Shown: positions 1 through 9,213 of the stretch, in pieces
Layout: every line of letters begins with the position of its first letter
Numbering within the stretch: position 1 is the stretch's first letter
Source of the DNA: Streptomyces echinoruber
GTDB taxonomy: Bacteria; Actinomycetota; Actinomycetes; Streptomycetales; Streptomycetaceae
Direction: 5' to 3'
Length of the DNA: 64,000 nucleotides
NCBI RefSeq assembly: GCF_014651135.1
Contig: NZ_BMWH01000005.1
Location: 1-64,000, forward strand
Notes under the pieces: model-generated
Database searches by the model: none
Told to the model about the DNA's origin: nothing
What the model saw: the letters and a program-made list of their open reading frames with translations, nothing else
Made by a program: the position numbers and the translations under genes

Positions 1-459
1 GCCGGCCCGGCCGATCCCCCACTGGTACGTCCACGTGCCGTCGCGCGGATCCAGGATCAGGTAGTGGGGGATGCCCATGGCGGGATAGTCGCGGGTCTTG
101 TGGTCGTAGTCGTTCTCGGGGTTCGACGGCGAGACGATCTCGATCGCGAGGACGATGTCGTGCGGATCGAGCGGGTCATCGGTCTGCATGGCCTCGCCGG
201 AGCAGACGACGAGGTCCGGGACGCGCAGCTTGCCGAGGGTCTCGTCGTCCGTGTCGGTTCCCTCGAAGGTGAAGAAGCCCTCCGGAAGCTGCGCGTCCAA
301 CTGCCGCGACACCAGCTTCGCCGTGTACTGGTGGCGAGGCCGCGGGCTCATCATCATCACAAGCTGTCCCTCGCTGATCTCCGGCCAGGCGAAGCCAGGA
401 GGCGGAGTGATCCGGTCGCGGCACTGGCGCAGCCGCCGGTACAGGGCCTGCTGAGTCAT
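1..459 (-). CDS. Uma2 family nuclease-like protein, partial (C-terminus off left edge)
   Basis: Seen: 153 codons starting at ATG 459 behind GGAGGACC; the reading frame runs open to base 1, so the C-terminus is missing. The protein has the Uma2/DUF820 signature of a PD-(D/E)XK nuclease fold: PDLVV with Asp82, LAIEIVSPSN with Glu107, and HKTRDY with Lys121, followed by YLILDPRDG. Known: Uma2 proteins are abundant in Streptomyces and cyanobacteria, are predicted endonucleases and have no settled biological role. It stands alone; the nearest gene (stop at 725) is on the same strand but 265 bp away. The family call is firm, the activity is inferred. Confidence 0.85.
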   Translation of the reverse strand, partial: MTQQALYRRLRQCRDRITPPPGFAWPEISEGQLVMMMSPRPRHQYTAKLVSRQLDAQLPEGFFTFEGTDTDDETLGKLRVPDLVVCSGEAMQTDDPLDPHDIVLAIEIVSPSNPENDYDHKTRDYPAMGIPHYLILDPRDGTWTYQWGIGRAG

Positions 460-724
460 GGGTCCTCCCGCTTTCAGTATGGCGGTGACCTACGGGTGCC
501 GCGGCTACGGCCGGTGGATTCCCCCGCTGCCCACGCTGGACACGCGCGCCAGCCGTCCCCTGGTCGCCGTGGAGGCGGCTCCGTCGCTCGTCCATACCGG
601 GGGGGAAGCCGGCGTCTGGGCGGCTCCGCACGGAACTCGCCACCCACCCCACTCACCTCAAGGCCGGAGAGGCAGCTCGAGCTCTGAGAAGGGCGGGTCC
701 GGGTGGGGAACGCGGGCCGGTGGT
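460..724. other. Intergenic stretch with one copy of a dispersed tail repeat
   Basis: No gene is supported here. Bases about 491-540 resemble bases about 1488-1533 (see findings): both read, on the minus strand, as SVGSxGxHxP followed by a TAG stop. The rest looks like high-GC spacer. Confidence 0.5.
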
Positions 725-988
725 CTATCCGTTCCAGACGATGTTGCAGATGTACACGCACTCGTGCCGGGGGACGGCGAGGAACTGGATGAAACCGCGT
801 CCGCCGAAAATGGGGAAGTTCCGCAGGCCGCCCGGTTTGTCCTCCGGTCTGCTTCCCGCGTTTTCCGCATCCCTTCCCAGGGCTGCCAACTCGGTGGCGA
901 TGCGCTCCACCTCGGCGATCACCCCGACCGGAAGTCCCTCGGTCAGGTATTCCTCGCTCGGGTTGTAGTCCCACTTCCAGTCGGTCAC
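725..988 (-). CDS. Small RelE/ParE-like protein, partner of DUF6247 protein
   Basis: An 87-residue protein beginning at GTG 988, whose start overlaps the stop of the upstream gene (GTGA overlap), so the two are translationally coupled. The N-terminal half is helical (VIAEVERIATELAALG), followed by GGLRNFPIFGGRGFIQF and a strand-rich tail RHECVYICNIVW. That helix-helix-then-strands layout is like RelE/ParE toxins, and small Streptomyces proteins of this kind sit next to DUF6247 genes. I infer the toxin role from size, coupling and fold pattern only; no catalytic residues can be assigned. Could equally be a DUF6247 accessory protein. Confidence 0.7.
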   Translation of the reverse strand: MTDWKWDYNPSEEYLTEGLPVGVIAEVERIATELAALGRDAENAGSRPEDKPGGLRNFPIFGGRGFIQFLAVPRHECVYICNIVWNG

Positions 989-1338
989 AACCCCGCCTCG
1001 GCCGCCGCGTCCGCGTGGATCTTCCTGATCTCCGCGATGGCGTCCGTCGGGTCCTCGACACCACCGCTCACCACCTCTTCCAGGTGGCGCAGGCGGGCGG
1101 CTCGTGAGGGGTACCGCTGGATCGCGACGAAAACGCCCCACCTGTGGACAAAGCCGCGCAGAGGCGCGAGGGATTGGGTTTCCTGAGCGCTGGTGGTCGC
1201 TTCGACGAGATCGCGGATGAACGTCTGCATGCGGCTGGGCGTCAGCCTCTCCACCGCGGCGCGCAGGGCTTCGGGTGTGAGGGCCGGCATGGGGATGAGC
1301 GGTTCGTCGGCCTGCGGGTCCGCGGGCAGTGCGGTCAC
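985..1338 (-). CDS. DUF6247 family protein (antitoxin-like)
   Basis: A 117-residue protein. I chose GTG 1338 because GGGAG lies eight bases upstream; ATG 1290 is an alternative. The core (residues about 20-105) reads LTPEALRAAVERLTPSRMQ, then APLRGFVHRWGVFVAIQRYP and RLRHLEEVV, matching DUF6247, an all-helical actinobacterial family often found in two-gene units with small RelE-like proteins. The downstream gene overlaps its stop by four bases. Function in the family is not established; an antitoxin role is inference. Confidence 0.75.
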   Translation of the reverse strand: MTALPADPQADEPLIPMPALTPEALRAAVERLTPSRMQTFIRDLVEATTSAQETQSLAPLRGFVHRWGVFVAIQRYPSRAARLRHLEEVVSGGVEDPTDAIAEIRKIHADAAAEAGL

Positions 1339-1498
1339 GGTCGTGCTCCCGGTTCGGGGTAGGCGTTCGCTGCGTTCTCGACGGTACTCGCACACAGCGG
1401 GCGGATGCAGGGGCAAGGCAGGGGATGGGCGGTCCGGGTGGACGGCGCGGGCGGCGCGTTCGTGCACGTGCCGTCCACCCGTGTGTGAGCTGCGGCTA

Positions 1499-1798
1499 CT
1501 ACGGCCAGTGGACTCCCCGGCTGCCCACGCTGGGCTTGCGGCAGTCCGGTGTGTGGTCTTCGGGTGGTGCCGTCGGCGGTTCGTCGCCGAGGGCGTAGCA
1601 GAGCTGGGCGTGCAGCGACTCCGCCTCCGACGGGGAGAGGCGGAGGGGGACGTCGCCGTCGAACTTCCCGTCGTAGGTGAGCCAGAGGGGGATGGTGTAG
1701 CGGCCGTCCTCGTCCCGGCGCACCGGCTTGTTCGGCACCCGGTGGACGCGGAAGCCGCGGGAGCCGTCGGGCGGCGTGGTGTGCGGTGCGGGCGTCAT
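1499..1798 (-). CDS. Hypothetical protein, coupled to upstream gene
   Basis: A 99-residue protein from ATG 1798; ATGA overlaps the stop of the gene above it (1795), so both are on one message. The central part (VHRVPNKPVRRDEDG, then YTIPLWLTYDG and LRLSPSEAESLHAQLCYALG) is typical of small unknowns found near Streptomyces XRE/DUF397 genes. The LRLSPSEAE...L stretch resembles a short segment common to several Streptomyces helical unknowns. The last ten codons with the stop belong to a dispersed repeat also present at about 491-540. No function can be given. Confidence 0.7.
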   Translation of the reverse strand: MTPAPHTTPPDGSRGFRVHRVPNKPVRRDEDGRYTIPLWLTYDGKFDGDVPLRLSPSEAESLHAQLCYALGDEPPTAPPEDHTPDCRKPSVGSRGVHWP

Positions 1799-2193
1799 GC
1801 GGCCGCCCCCGTCACGGGCGTGCCGACGTGGTGGCCGTGGATCACCCACGGGCCCACGTCGACGCCCGCCAGGGCGAGGGCGAGGGCGGCGCGGCGTTCC
1901 TGTTGGCGCCGACGGCGTTCGTGGGCGAGGAGGTAGGGGCGGACCAGGGGGCCGGGGTCGTCGAGGAGGGGGTCGCCGGTGGGGGCCGTTCGCGGTCGGG
2001 GGAGGGGCAGGAGGAGGGCGGTGCGGCGGACCAGCAGGCGGCGGCCGGAGAGGGTGCGCGGGGGTGGGGGAACGGCCCGGGGGACCCGGCGACGGCGGCC
2101 GGTGCCGGATGCCGGGGCGGGCAGGAGGGAGAGGATCAGGGCGAGTGTTCGTTCCAGGGTGAGCTGGAGGGCAAGCCGGATACGCTTGGGCAT
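1795..2193 (-). CDS. Hypothetical protein of the Streptomyces HGVDVGP small-protein type
   Basis: A 132-residue basic protein, ATG 2193 behind AGAGGAG. The N-terminus is a hydrophobic/basic stretch; the C-terminal third has LVRPYLLAHERRRRQQERR followed by ALALAGVDVGPWVIHG, a pattern I recall from many small Streptomyces proteins encoded beside XRE/DUF397 regulators. It is coupled to the gene at 1499-1798 by a four-base overlap. Rich in Arg and Pro; no catalytic motif. Role unknown. Confidence 0.7.
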   Translation of the reverse strand: MPKRIRLALQLTLERTLALILSLLPAPASGTGRRRRVPRAVPPPPRTLSGRRLLVRRTALLLPLPRPRTAPTGDPLLDDPGPLVRPYLLAHERRRRQQERRAALALALAGVDVGPWVIHGHHVGTPVTGAAA

Positions 2194-2354
2194 GCTGATG
2201 CTCCTCTAACAGCGTTGGCCGAGCCCCGGGGTGCCGCTAACACCGCCGGGGCATGTTTTTTGACCCCTCACACAGCACGGAGCGTGTGGGGCAACGCACT
2301 CAGAGTAGAGGTATCATGCTGCGCCAAACAACATGTTGCCTGAAATGGGGATCG

Positions 2355-2552
2355 CTACGGCAGTGTGCCGACCTGTCCCGCCCTGGCCGCCTCCAGCAAC
2401 GCCCGCAACCCGTCCACGGAGGTGTGGAGAACCGCACCGGGGTCGTCGCTCTCCCTGAGCAGGATCTCGTTCCTGTGAACAGCCAGCTCGATGCAGTTGC
2501 CGGTGTCCGCCGAGAACGACGACTTGCGCCACACGATGTCCGTCGAATCCAC
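2355..2552 (-). CDS. DUF397 domain protein
   Basis: A 65-residue protein (GTG 2552) consisting of one DUF397 domain: WRKSSFSADTGNCIELA, then LRESDDPGAVLHTS and a C-terminal helix. It lies 18 bp after the XRE/DUF5753 gene on the same strand. Known: such pairs are very common in Streptomyces (BldB/WhiJ-like families, also described as Scr1/Scr2-type toxin-antitoxin pairs), with the small protein binding its cognate HTH protein. This pair's own target is not visible. Confidence 0.9.
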   Translation of the reverse strand: MDSTDIVWRKSSFSADTGNCIELAVHRNEILLRESDDPGAVLHTSVDGLRALLEAARAGQVGTLP

Positions 2553-2570
2553 TGGTCCGCCTTCGGGTCG

Positions 2571-3422
2571 TCACACGTCCTGAGCCACTGCGCGGATGAA
2601 GTCCCGCGAGCGTTCCGGGTCGAGAGCGCGTTCCTCGATACGGTCCAGCACCGCGCGGTAGTTGACCAGATGAGTCTCTTCGTGGAGGAAGAGAACCCCC
2701 GTGGGCACGTCGATCTGCACCGTGTCGAGCTGCGGGACAGGGCCGTGGGCGTAGACGGTGCAGCTTCCGACGTTGGCGAAGCCGCCTGCGGCGAACGGGA
2801 TCACACGCACCGCCACGTTGTCCCGCTCCGACTCCTTCAGCAGGTGGGCGAGCTGCGTCCGCAGGACGCCCCGGTCGCCGTACCAGATGCGCAGGGCGGC
2901 TTCGTGGATCAGGAAGGTGCACCGGGGCGGATCGTCCCGGTCCAGCACCTCCGTCCGCCGCAGCCTGAACTCGACGTGCCGGTCCAGTGATTCAGGGGTC
3001 AAGGGCGGTACGGCCTGCTGGAACACCCCGCGCATGTAGTCCCGGTGCTGGAGCAGGCCGGGCATGTGCGTGATCTGGGCGTAGCGGAGCGCCACGGCGT
3101 GATGCTCCATCTCCGCGATGTCCACGAGCTGGGGAGCGAGTTTGCCGCGGTACGCGTCCCACCACTGCGTGCCCCGCATCCCGGCCAGGGCGGCGAGCGC
3201 GTCCACGTACGCCGCGTCGGGACACGAGTAGTTCGCCGCCCATACCCGCACGCGGTCGCTGCTGACGCCCGACCGCGCGGACTCGGTGTTGCTGACGGTG
3301 GTCCGGTCGGTGTGGTGGAGGGTGGCGGCCTCGTTGATCGACAGACCCGCACGTTCGCGCATCCGCCGCAGTTCCGCGCCGATTCTCCGCTGCCGCTCGG
3401 TCGGCGGTTTCCTCACCGGCAT
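2571..3422 (-). CDS. XRE family regulator with DUF5753 (Scr1-like) domain
   Basis: A 283-residue protein, ATG 3422 behind GGGAGGGGG. Residues about 10-70 form an XRE helix-turn-helix (IGAELRRMRERAGLSINEAA, then VSNTESARSGVS); residues about 95-275 are the DUF5753 domain (YMRGVFQQAVPPLT, VEFRLRRTEVLDRDDPP, FLIHEAALR). It precedes the DUF397 gene at 2552 with an 18-bp gap, the usual operon order. Known: these proteins are DNA-binding partners of DUF397 proteins and influence development and antibiotic production in Streptomyces. The specific regulon here is unknown. Confidence 0.92.
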   Translation of the reverse strand: MPVRKPPTERQRRIGAELRRMRERAGLSINEAATLHHTDRTTVSNTESARSGVSSDRVRVWAANYSCPDAAYVDALAALAGMRGTQWWDAYRGKLAPQLVDIAEMEHHAVALRYAQITHMPGLLQHRDYMRGVFQQAVPPLTPESLDRHVEFRLRRTEVLDRDDPPRCTFLIHEAALRIWYGDRGVLRTQLAHLLKESERDNVAVRVIPFAAGGFANVGSCTVYAHGPVPQLDTVQIDVPTGVLFLHEETHLVNYRAVLDRIEERALDPERSRDFIRAVAQDV

Positions 3423-3461
3423 CGGCCGCCCCCTCCCTCGTCGTTACCGGAACGAGCGTCG

Positions 3462-4745
3462 TTACAGGAACGAGTTGATCTGGATCGTCTCGTCCCGGCC
3501 CGGGCCCACGCCGATCGCGGAGATCGGGGCGCCGGACATCTCCTCCAGGGCCTTGACGTAGTTCTGCGCGTTCTTCGGCAGGTCGGAGAAGGTCTTGGCC
3601 TTGGTGATGTCCTCCTGCCAGCCGGGAAGGTACTCGTAGATCGGCTTGGCGTGGTGGAAGTCGGTCTGGGAGTAGGGGAGTTCCTCGACGCGCTGGCCGT
3701 CGATCTCGTAGGCGACGCAGACGGGGATCTGCTCCCAGCCGGTGAGGACGTCGAGCTTGGTGAGGAAGAAGTCGGTCAGGCCGTTCACGCGGGTCGCGTA
3801 GCGGGCGATCACCGCGTCGAACCAGCCGCAGCGGCGGTCGCGGCCGGTCGTCACGCCCCGCTCGCCGCCGATGCGGCGCAGCGCCTCGCCGTCCTCGTCG
3901 AACAGCTCGGTCGGGAAGGGGCCGGCGCCGACGCGGGTGGTGTACGCCTTGAGGATGCCGATGACGCGGCTGATGCGGGTCGGGCCGACGCCGGAGCCGG
4001 TGCAGGCGCCGCCCGCGGTCGGGTTGGAGGAGGTCACGAAGGGGTACGTGCCGTGGTCGATGTCGAGCAGCGTGCCCTGGCCGCCCTCGAAGAGCACGAC
4101 CTTGTCCTCGTCCAGGGCCTTGTTCAGGATCAGGACCGTGTCGGCGACGTACGGCTTGAGCTGCTCGGCGTAGCCCAGCAGTTCCTCGACCACCTGGTTC
4201 GCGGCGATGGCGCGCCGGTTGTACAGCTTGGTCAGGATCTGGTTCTTGACGTCGAGGGCCGCCTCCACCTTCTGGGTGAGGATCGACTCGTCGTACAGGT
4301 CCTGCACCCGGATGCCGACCCGGTTGATCTTGTCGGCGTACGTCGGGCCGATGCCGCGGCCCGTGGTGCCGATCCGGCGCTTGCCGAGGAAGCGCTCGGT
4401 GACCTTGTCGATCGTCACGTTGTACGGCGTGATGATGTGCGCGTTGCCGCTGATGAGCAGCTTGGAGGTGTCGACGCCGCGCTCGTTCAGCCCGCTCAGC
4501 TCGGAGAGCAGGACCGACGGGTCGACGACGACGCCGTTGCCGATGACGGGAATGCAACCGGGGGACAGGATGCCGGACGGGAGCAGGTGGAGGGCGTACT
4601 TCTGGTCGCCGACGACGACCGTGTGGCCGGCGTTGTTGCCGCCCTGGTAGCGCACGACATAGTCCACCGAGCCACCGAGCAGGTCGGTGGCCTTCCCCTT
4701 GCCTTCGTCACCCCACTGAGCACCGAGCAGCACAAGTGCGGGCAC
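3462..4745 (-). CDS. purA: Adenylosuccinate synthetase
   Basis: Makes adenylosuccinate from IMP, aspartate and GTP, the first committed step to AMP. The 427-residue length is normal. I start at GTG 4745 so that the protein begins [18 protein letters not shown], the canonical N-terminus with the GTP-binding QWGDEGKGK loop and catalytic Asp; the frame is open 81 bases further upstream but without family similarity. Also seen: [25 protein letters not shown]-like [10 protein letters not shown] and a [10 protein letters not shown] segment. Transcribed alone, divergent from the gene at 4948. Confidence 0.98.
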   Translation of the reverse strand: MPALVLLGAQWGDEGKGKATDLLGGSVDYVVRYQGGNNAGHTVVVGDQKYALHLLPSGILSPGCIPVIGNGVVVDPSVLLSELSGLNERGVDTSKLLISGNAHIITPYNVTIDKVTERFLGKRRIGTTGRGIGPTYADKINRVGIRVQDLYDESILTQKVEAALDVKNQILTKLYNRRAIAANQVVEELLGYAEQLKPYVADTVLILNKALDEDKVVLFEGGQGTLLDIDHGTYPFVTSSNPTAGGACTGSGVGPTRISRVIGILKAYTTRVGAGPFPTELFDEDGEALRRIGGERGVTTGRDRRCGWFDAVIARYATRVNGLTDFFLTKLDVLTGWEQIPVCVAYEIDGQRVEELPYSQTDFHHAKPIYEYLPGWQEDITKAKTFSDLPKNAQNYVKALEEMSGAPISAIGVGPGRDETIQINSFL

Positions 4746-4947
4746 GCGCGTACACCCCTTCCGGGCGGGGCATGTCCATGGTCGGGGCGTACGCGGCACG
4801 GCGTGCGGTGCCTGTGCCTCGTACACCGCGGCCCTCGTCGGCCACGACCGTCGGACCGGATGCCCCGGAATAGACGAAGCCCCCGGCGAAACGGCGCAAG
4901 GGGCTCTTGCACAAAGATGCTACCCGAGGAAGCGAGGCAGGACCGAG

Positions 4948-5877
4948 GTGGCGACCTTCGCGATGTCCGACCAGCTTCTGGTGATCATCGATCCGGTCGC
5001 CCGGCACACGGACGGCGAGGCCGTGCGGATCGCGAAGGACGTGCTCACCGCGGGTGCGCGGGTGAAGCTGTGCCTGCCGGACAGCCCGGAGGAGTTCGCC
5101 CGCGCGCTGCGCCGGCGCGGCTCCCGGCGCCCGGTCGTGGTCGGCGACGACCGGGCCCTGGTGCGGGCGGTCACCCAGCTCCACCGGCAGCGCGAGCTGG
5201 CCGGCTGCGCCCTGTCGGTGGTGCCGGTCGGCGCCCCGGAGGCGGTGGCGCTGGCCCACGGGCTGGGCGTGCCGGCCGGGACGGTGGCGGCGGCGCGGGC
5301 GGTGCTCGACGGGGAGGTGCGGCGCCGTGACCTGCTCGTCGACGACAGCGACGGCGTGGTGCTGGGCGCGCTGCGGATCCCGCCGGTGGCGGGGGCGCAG
5401 GGGACGGGGGCGCAGGGGGCGGCGGGTGGCGCGCCGTCCGGGCCTTCCTGGGTGCGGACCTGCCGGTCGCTGGTGCGGGGCCTGGCGGCGGTACGGCCGG
5501 TACGGGCCGGGGTCGCCGTGGCGCCGGGCGGCGGCCGGGCCGCGCCGTCCCGGCTGCGGGTGGAGGTCGACGGGGAGACCCTGATCGACCTGGACCGGCC
5601 CGTGCAGGCGGTGACCGTGACGCCCGGCGGGCGCGCCGGGGCGGCCGAGGTGGAGGTGCGGCCGGTGTCGGTGGGCGCGGAGGCGCTGCCGCTGCGGGCG
5701 GCGGGGCGGGCGGTGACCGTGACCGGCGCGGACTTCCGCTACCGGGCGGACGCGGTGGAGGCCGGGCCGGTACGGCGGCGGACGTGGGTGGTGCGGGAAG
5801 GGGCGTGGGCGGTGACGGTGCCCCGGCCGGGGCTGGGGCGCCGGGCCGGGCAGGGGGCGGGGCACGGGCCGGCCTGA
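4948..5877 (+). CDS. Diacylglycerol kinase catalytic domain-like protein
   Basis: A 309-residue protein divergent from purA. The N-terminus (LLVIIDPVARHTDGEAVRIA) resembles the NP(x)SG nucleotide-binding start of DAGK/YegS lipid kinases but with DPVAR in place of NPxSG; residues about 65-75 VVVGDDRALVRAV replace the usual GGDGT with GDDR. The C-terminal half is strand-rich like the YegS second domain. Both hallmark motifs being altered suggests a non-catalytic or specialised member. The start may be GTG 4948 (chosen, AGGA upstream) or ATG 4963. Very Gly/Arg-rich between residues 150 and 175. Confidence 0.75.
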   Translation: MATFAMSDQLLVIIDPVARHTDGEAVRIAKDVLTAGARVKLCLPDSPEEFARALRRRGSRRPVVVGDDRALVRAVTQLHRQRELAGCALSVVPVGAPEAVALAHGLGVPAGTVAAARAVLDGEVRRRDLLVDDSDGVVLGALRIPPVAGAQGTGAQGAAGGAPSGPSWVRTCRSLVRGLAAVRPVRAGVAVAPGGGRAAPSRLRVEVDGETLIDLDRPVQAVTVTPGGRAGAAEVEVRPVSVGAEALPLRAAGRAVTVTGADFRYRADAVEAGPVRRRTWVVREGAWAVTVPRPGLGRRAGQGAGHGPA

Positions 5878-5977
5878 GCGCGGGCGGGCCGCGGCGCCGG
5901 GTGTCGGACCTCCGTCCCCGTCTCCGGCCGTCGGACCTCCGTCCTCGTCCCCGGCCCCGGCCGTCGGGCTCCCGTCC
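5878..5977. other. Spacer between convergent genes with CGTCCCCG-type short repeats
   Basis: One hundred bases between the stop of the DAGK-like gene and the stop of the GbsR/MarR regulator. Contains short imperfect GTCGGACCTCCGTCC-like repeats; no clear terminator hairpin. Confidence 0.4.
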
Positions 5978-6514
5978 TCACCCCCGCCCGTCGCCCGCCC
6001 CGAACGTCTTCTCCCGGTGCGCCCGCCAGCGTTCCATCATCGCCTCGACCTCCCCCTCCACGAACTCGAAGAAGGCCAGCGTCTCGGCGAGGCGGCGGCC
6101 GGCCGGGGTGTCGGCGCCGAGGCTGGTGACGCCCTCGCGCAGGGCGTCCTCCCACCGCTTGATGAGCGCCTCGCGGTTGGTGAGGGCCTCGTACCACTGG
6201 TCGCTGTGCACCCGGTAGCGGTCCCGGCGCGAGCCGGGCTCCCGCTCCCGCGACACCAGGTGGACCTGGGCGAGGTAGCGCACCGCGCCGGAGACGGCGG
6301 CGGGGCTGATGCGCAGCTGCTCGCCCAGTTCGGCGGAGGTCAGGGCGCCGGTGTCGGAGGCGAGCAGCGCGGCGAACACCCGGGCCGGCATGCGCGGCAC
6401 GCCCGCCTCGACGAGCTGCGCGGCGAAGTGCTCGACGAAGCGGGAGACCGATTCCGGGTCCCGCCGCGTCCGGCCGGGCTCCCCGACCTCCCTGGGCTCC
6501 CTGGGCTCCGCCAT
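5978..6514 (-). CDS. GbsR/MarR family transcriptional regulator
   Basis: A 178-residue regulator divergent from the ABC exporter that starts at 6654, which it probably controls. I start at ATG 6514 because GGGGAGAGGA sits about eight bases upstream; a GTG 24 bases earlier would overlap that ribosome site. The wHTH runs over residues about 25-95: MPARVFAALLASDTGALTSA, then ELGEQLRISPAAVSGAVRYL (recognition helix) and a wing with SREREPGSRRDRYRV. The C-terminal helices (FFEFVEGEVEAMMERW) are dimerisation-like. Same arrangement (GbsR-like repressor beside an ABC-2 pair) is common in Streptomyces drug efflux. Confidence 0.9.
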   Translation of the reverse strand: MAEPREPREVGEPGRTRRDPESVSRFVEHFAAQLVEAGVPRMPARVFAALLASDTGALTSAELGEQLRISPAAVSGAVRYLAQVHLVSREREPGSRRDRYRVHSDQWYEALTNREALIKRWEDALREGVTSLGADTPAGRRLAETLAFFEFVEGEVEAMMERWRAHREKTFGAGDGRG

Positions 6515-6653
6515 GTCTCGATCCTCTCCCCTGCTCACCGCTCCCCGCTCCCCGCTTTCCCTGCCTGCTCGCCCCTTCCTTCCCGAAGTCTACCCGCGCT
6601 TCACAGGATTCCTTACCTTCACAAATTTCTGAAAGAAGCGTAGCTTCTGCTGC

Positions 6654-7550
6654 ATGACGAGAGCCATCACCGTCTCCGGACTGTGCAAGTCGTTCGGCAG
6701 GACCCGCGCCCTGGACGGTCTCGACCTCGACGTCGAGACCGGTGAGGTGCACGGCTTCCTCGGCCCCAACGGCGCCGGCAAGTCCACCACCATCCGCGTC
6801 CTGCTCGGCCTGCTGCGCGCCGACGCGGGCGCCGCGCAGGTCCTCGGCCGCGACCCGTGGACGGATGCGGTGGAGGTGCACCGCCGCCTCGCCTACGTCC
6901 CCGGCGACGTCACCCTGTGGCGCAACCTCTCCGGCGGCGAGGTCATCGACCTGTACGCCCGGCTGCGCGGCGGCGTCGACCGGCGGCGGCGCGACGAGCT
7001 GATCGAGCGCTTCGAACTCGACCCGACGAAGAAGGGCCGCACCTACTCCAAGGGCAACCGGCAGAAGGTCGCCCTCGTCGCCGCGTTCGCCTCCGACGTC
7101 GACCTGCTGATCCTCGACGAGCCGACCTCCGGCCTGGACCCGCTGATGGAGGCGGTGTTCCGGCGCTGCGTCGAGGAGGAGCGCGACCGGGGCCGCACCG
7201 TCCTGCTCTCCTCACACGTCCTCAGAGAGGTCGAGGAGCTGTGCGACCGGGTCAGCATCATCCGCAAGGGCCGCACGGTGGAGAGCGGCACCCTCGCCGA
7301 GCTGCGCCACCTGACCCGGACCTCCGTCACGGCCGAACTCGCGGGCCCGCCCGACGGCCTGTCCCGGCTGCCCGGCGTGCACGACCTCGACGTGCGGGGC
7401 CGCCGCGTCCGGCTCCAGGTCGACACCGACAAGCTGGACGCGGTCCTGCGCTCGCTGAACGCGTCGGGCGTGCGGTCGCTGACGTCCACGCCGCCGACGC
7501 TGGAGGAGCTGTTCCTGCGGCACTACCAGGACGAGGTGACCCCCCGATGA
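6654..7550 (+). CDS. ABC transporter ATP-binding protein
   Basis: A 298-residue ATPase of the drug/antibiotic exporter (DrrA/CcmA) type. Walker A is GPNGAGKST (residues 37-45), the signature is the variant TYSKGNRQK, Walker B is [12 protein letters not shown] and the H-loop is [12 protein letters not shown]. An extra LSGGE string near residue 95 is not at the signature position. The C-terminal extension (about 215-298) is the usual DUF4162-like tail. It overlaps the permease gene by four bases (ATGA), so the pair forms one exporter; the divergent GbsR/MarR gene is the likely regulator. Confidence 0.96.
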   Translation: MTRAITVSGLCKSFGRTRALDGLDLDVETGEVHGFLGPNGAGKSTTIRVLLGLLRADAGAAQVLGRDPWTDAVEVHRRLAYVPGDVTLWRNLSGGEVIDLYARLRGGVDRRRRDELIERFELDPTKKGRTYSKGNRQKVALVAAFASDVDLLILDEPTSGLDPLMEAVFRRCVEEERDRGRTVLLSSHVLREVEELCDRVSIIRKGRTVESGTLAELRHLTRTSVTAELAGPPDGLSRLPGVHDLDVRGRRVRLQVDTDKLDAVLRSLNASGVRSLTSTPPTLEELFLRHYQDEVTPR

Positions 7551-9169
7551 CCGCCACCGGCCTCGCGGCACGTCCGGCCGCCCCCCGCCGCCCGGCAGGC
7601 CCCCGCCGGCTGGCCGGCACCGGGACCCTGCTGCGCCTCGCGCTGCGCCGCGACCGGGTGATGATCCCGGTGTGGGTCGCGGTGACCGCCCTGATGGTCC
7701 TGTCCATGCCGAACACGCTGAACACGCTGTACGGCACCGCGGCCGAACGCGCGCAACTGCGGGCGCAGATGGCGGCCAACTCCTCCCTGCGCGCCCTGGT
7801 CGGCCCCGTCTTCGACGACTCCCTCGGCGCGCTCACCGCCTGGCGCGTCGGCGTGTACGCGGGCGCGCTCGCCGCCGTGACCGGCCTGCTCGTCGTCGTA
7901 CGGCACACCCGGGACGAGGAGGAGAGCGGGCGCCAGGAACTCCTCTCCTCCGGGATGGTGGGCCGCCGCGCCCCGCTGACGGCGGCGCTGCTCGCGGCCG
8001 CGGTGGCCAACACGGCCCTGGCGGTGCTGATCGCCGCCGGACTGGCCGGGCGGGGCGCCGCGGGGGCCGTGGCCTTCGGGCTGGCGGTCGGCGGCACCGG
8101 CATGGTCTTCGCCACGCTCGCGGCGGTCGCCGCCCAGCTCACGGAGAGCGCGCGACTGGCGCGCGGGCTGACGGCCGGGGTGCTGGGCGCGGCGTTCGTG
8201 CTGCGCGCGGCGGGCGACTCGGCGACGAACGACGGTTCCTCACCGCTGACTTGGCTGTCGCCGCTCGGCTGGCTGGAGAACGTACGGCCCTTCGCCGGCG
8301 AACGCTGGTGGGTGCTGCTCCTGCCCGCCGCCGCCACGACCGTGCAGGCCGGCCTCGCCTACGGCCTGGCCGGCCGCCGGGACCTCGGCATGAGCTTCCT
8401 GCCCACCCGGCCCGGCCCCGCCGAGGGCCGCCTGGCCGGCGCCGGCGCACTGGCCTGGCGCCTGCAGCGCGGCAGCGTCCTCGGCTGGAGCACCGGCTTC
8501 CTGCTCGCCGGGGTGGTCTACGGCGGGATGACCGACGGCGCCGTGGACCTGGTCGGCGACAACGAGCGGGCCCGGCAGATCTTCGAGCGGATGGGCGGCC
8601 ACGCGGGCCTCACGGACGCCTTCCTGTCGTCGATGGCCGGGATGCTGGGCCTGGTCGCGTCCCTGTACGTGGTGTCGTCCGTGCTGCGCCTGCACGGCGA
8701 GGAGACCTCCGGGCGGGCGGAACCGGTGCTGGCCTGCGCGGTCGGCCGCCTGCGCTGGGCCGCCGGCCACCTCGCGATCGCCTTCGGCGGCACCGTCTGG
8801 CTCATGCTCCTGGCGGCGGCCGGCCTCTCCCTCGGCTACGGCGAACGCCCCGGCGCCCTCGTCGCCGCCTGCCTCGTCCAGGTCCCGGCCGCCTGGGTGA
8901 TCGGCGGGGCAGCGGTCCTGCTGTACGGCGTCCTGCCCCGGCTGACGACCGCCGCCTGGGGCGTCGCCTGCGGCGTCCTGCTGCTGGGCTGGGTGGGCCC
9001 GTCCCTGAACCTCCCGCAGACGGTCCTGGACCTCTCCCCCTACGGCCACCTGCCGAAGCTGCCGGGAGGCGAGCTGACGTGGGGCCCGGTCCTGGCCCTC
9101 ACGGCGATCGCGGCGGCGCTGGTCACCGCGGGCCTGGCGGGGCTGCGGAGGAGGGACGTGGTGGCGTAG
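7547..9169 (+). CDS. ABC-2 type transporter permease (polyketide-antibiotic exporter type)
   Basis: A 540-residue membrane protein with roughly twelve hydrophobic segments arranged as two six-helix halves. ATG 7547 overlaps the ATPase stop. Features seen: [19 protein letters not shown] in the first cytoplasmic loop and [19 protein letters not shown] in the second half, the paired E-x-SGR-E coupling loops characteristic of fused ABC-2 exporter permeases in actinomycetes. With the ATPase it should form an efflux pump for a hydrophobic compound; the substrate cannot be read from sequence. Confidence 0.95.
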   Translation: MTATGLAARPAAPRRPAGPRRLAGTGTLLRLALRRDRVMIPVWVAVTALMVLSMPNTLNTLYGTAAERAQLRAQMAANSSLRALVGPVFDDSLGALTAWRVGVYAGALAAVTGLLVVVRHTRDEEESGRQELLSSGMVGRRAPLTAALLAAAVANTALAVLIAAGLAGRGAAGAVAFGLAVGGTGMVFATLAAVAAQLTESARLARGLTAGVLGAAFVLRAAGDSATNDGSSPLTWLSPLGWLENVRPFAGERWWVLLLPAAATTVQAGLAYGLAGRRDLGMSFLPTRPGPAEGRLAGAGALAWRLQRGSVLGWSTGFLLAGVVYGGMTDGAVDLVGDNERARQIFERMGGHAGLTDAFLSSMAGMLGLVASLYVVSSVLRLHGEETSGRAEPVLACAVGRLRWAAGHLAIAFGGTVWLMLLAAAGLSLGYGERPGALVAACLVQVPAAWVIGGAAVLLYGVLPRLTTAAWGVACGVLLLGWVGPSLNLPQTVLDLSPYGHLPKLPGGELTWGPVLALTAIAAALVTAGLAGLRRRDVVA

Positions 9170-9213
9170 TGGCGGCGTAGGCGACCGGACGGAACCCCGG
9201 GCCACCGGAGAGA

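Noticed and set aside
2223..2252. Hairpin GCCCCGGGGTG/CACCGCCGGGGC followed by a T-run on the plus strand
   Set aside because: It has terminator shape only for plus-strand transcription, but no plus-strand gene lies upstream; on the minus strand it may be an untested leader structure.
6654..7550. LSGGE string near residue 95 of the ABC ATPase taken as signature motif
   Set aside because: It precedes the expected location; the true signature position is TYSKGNRQK just ahead of Walker B.
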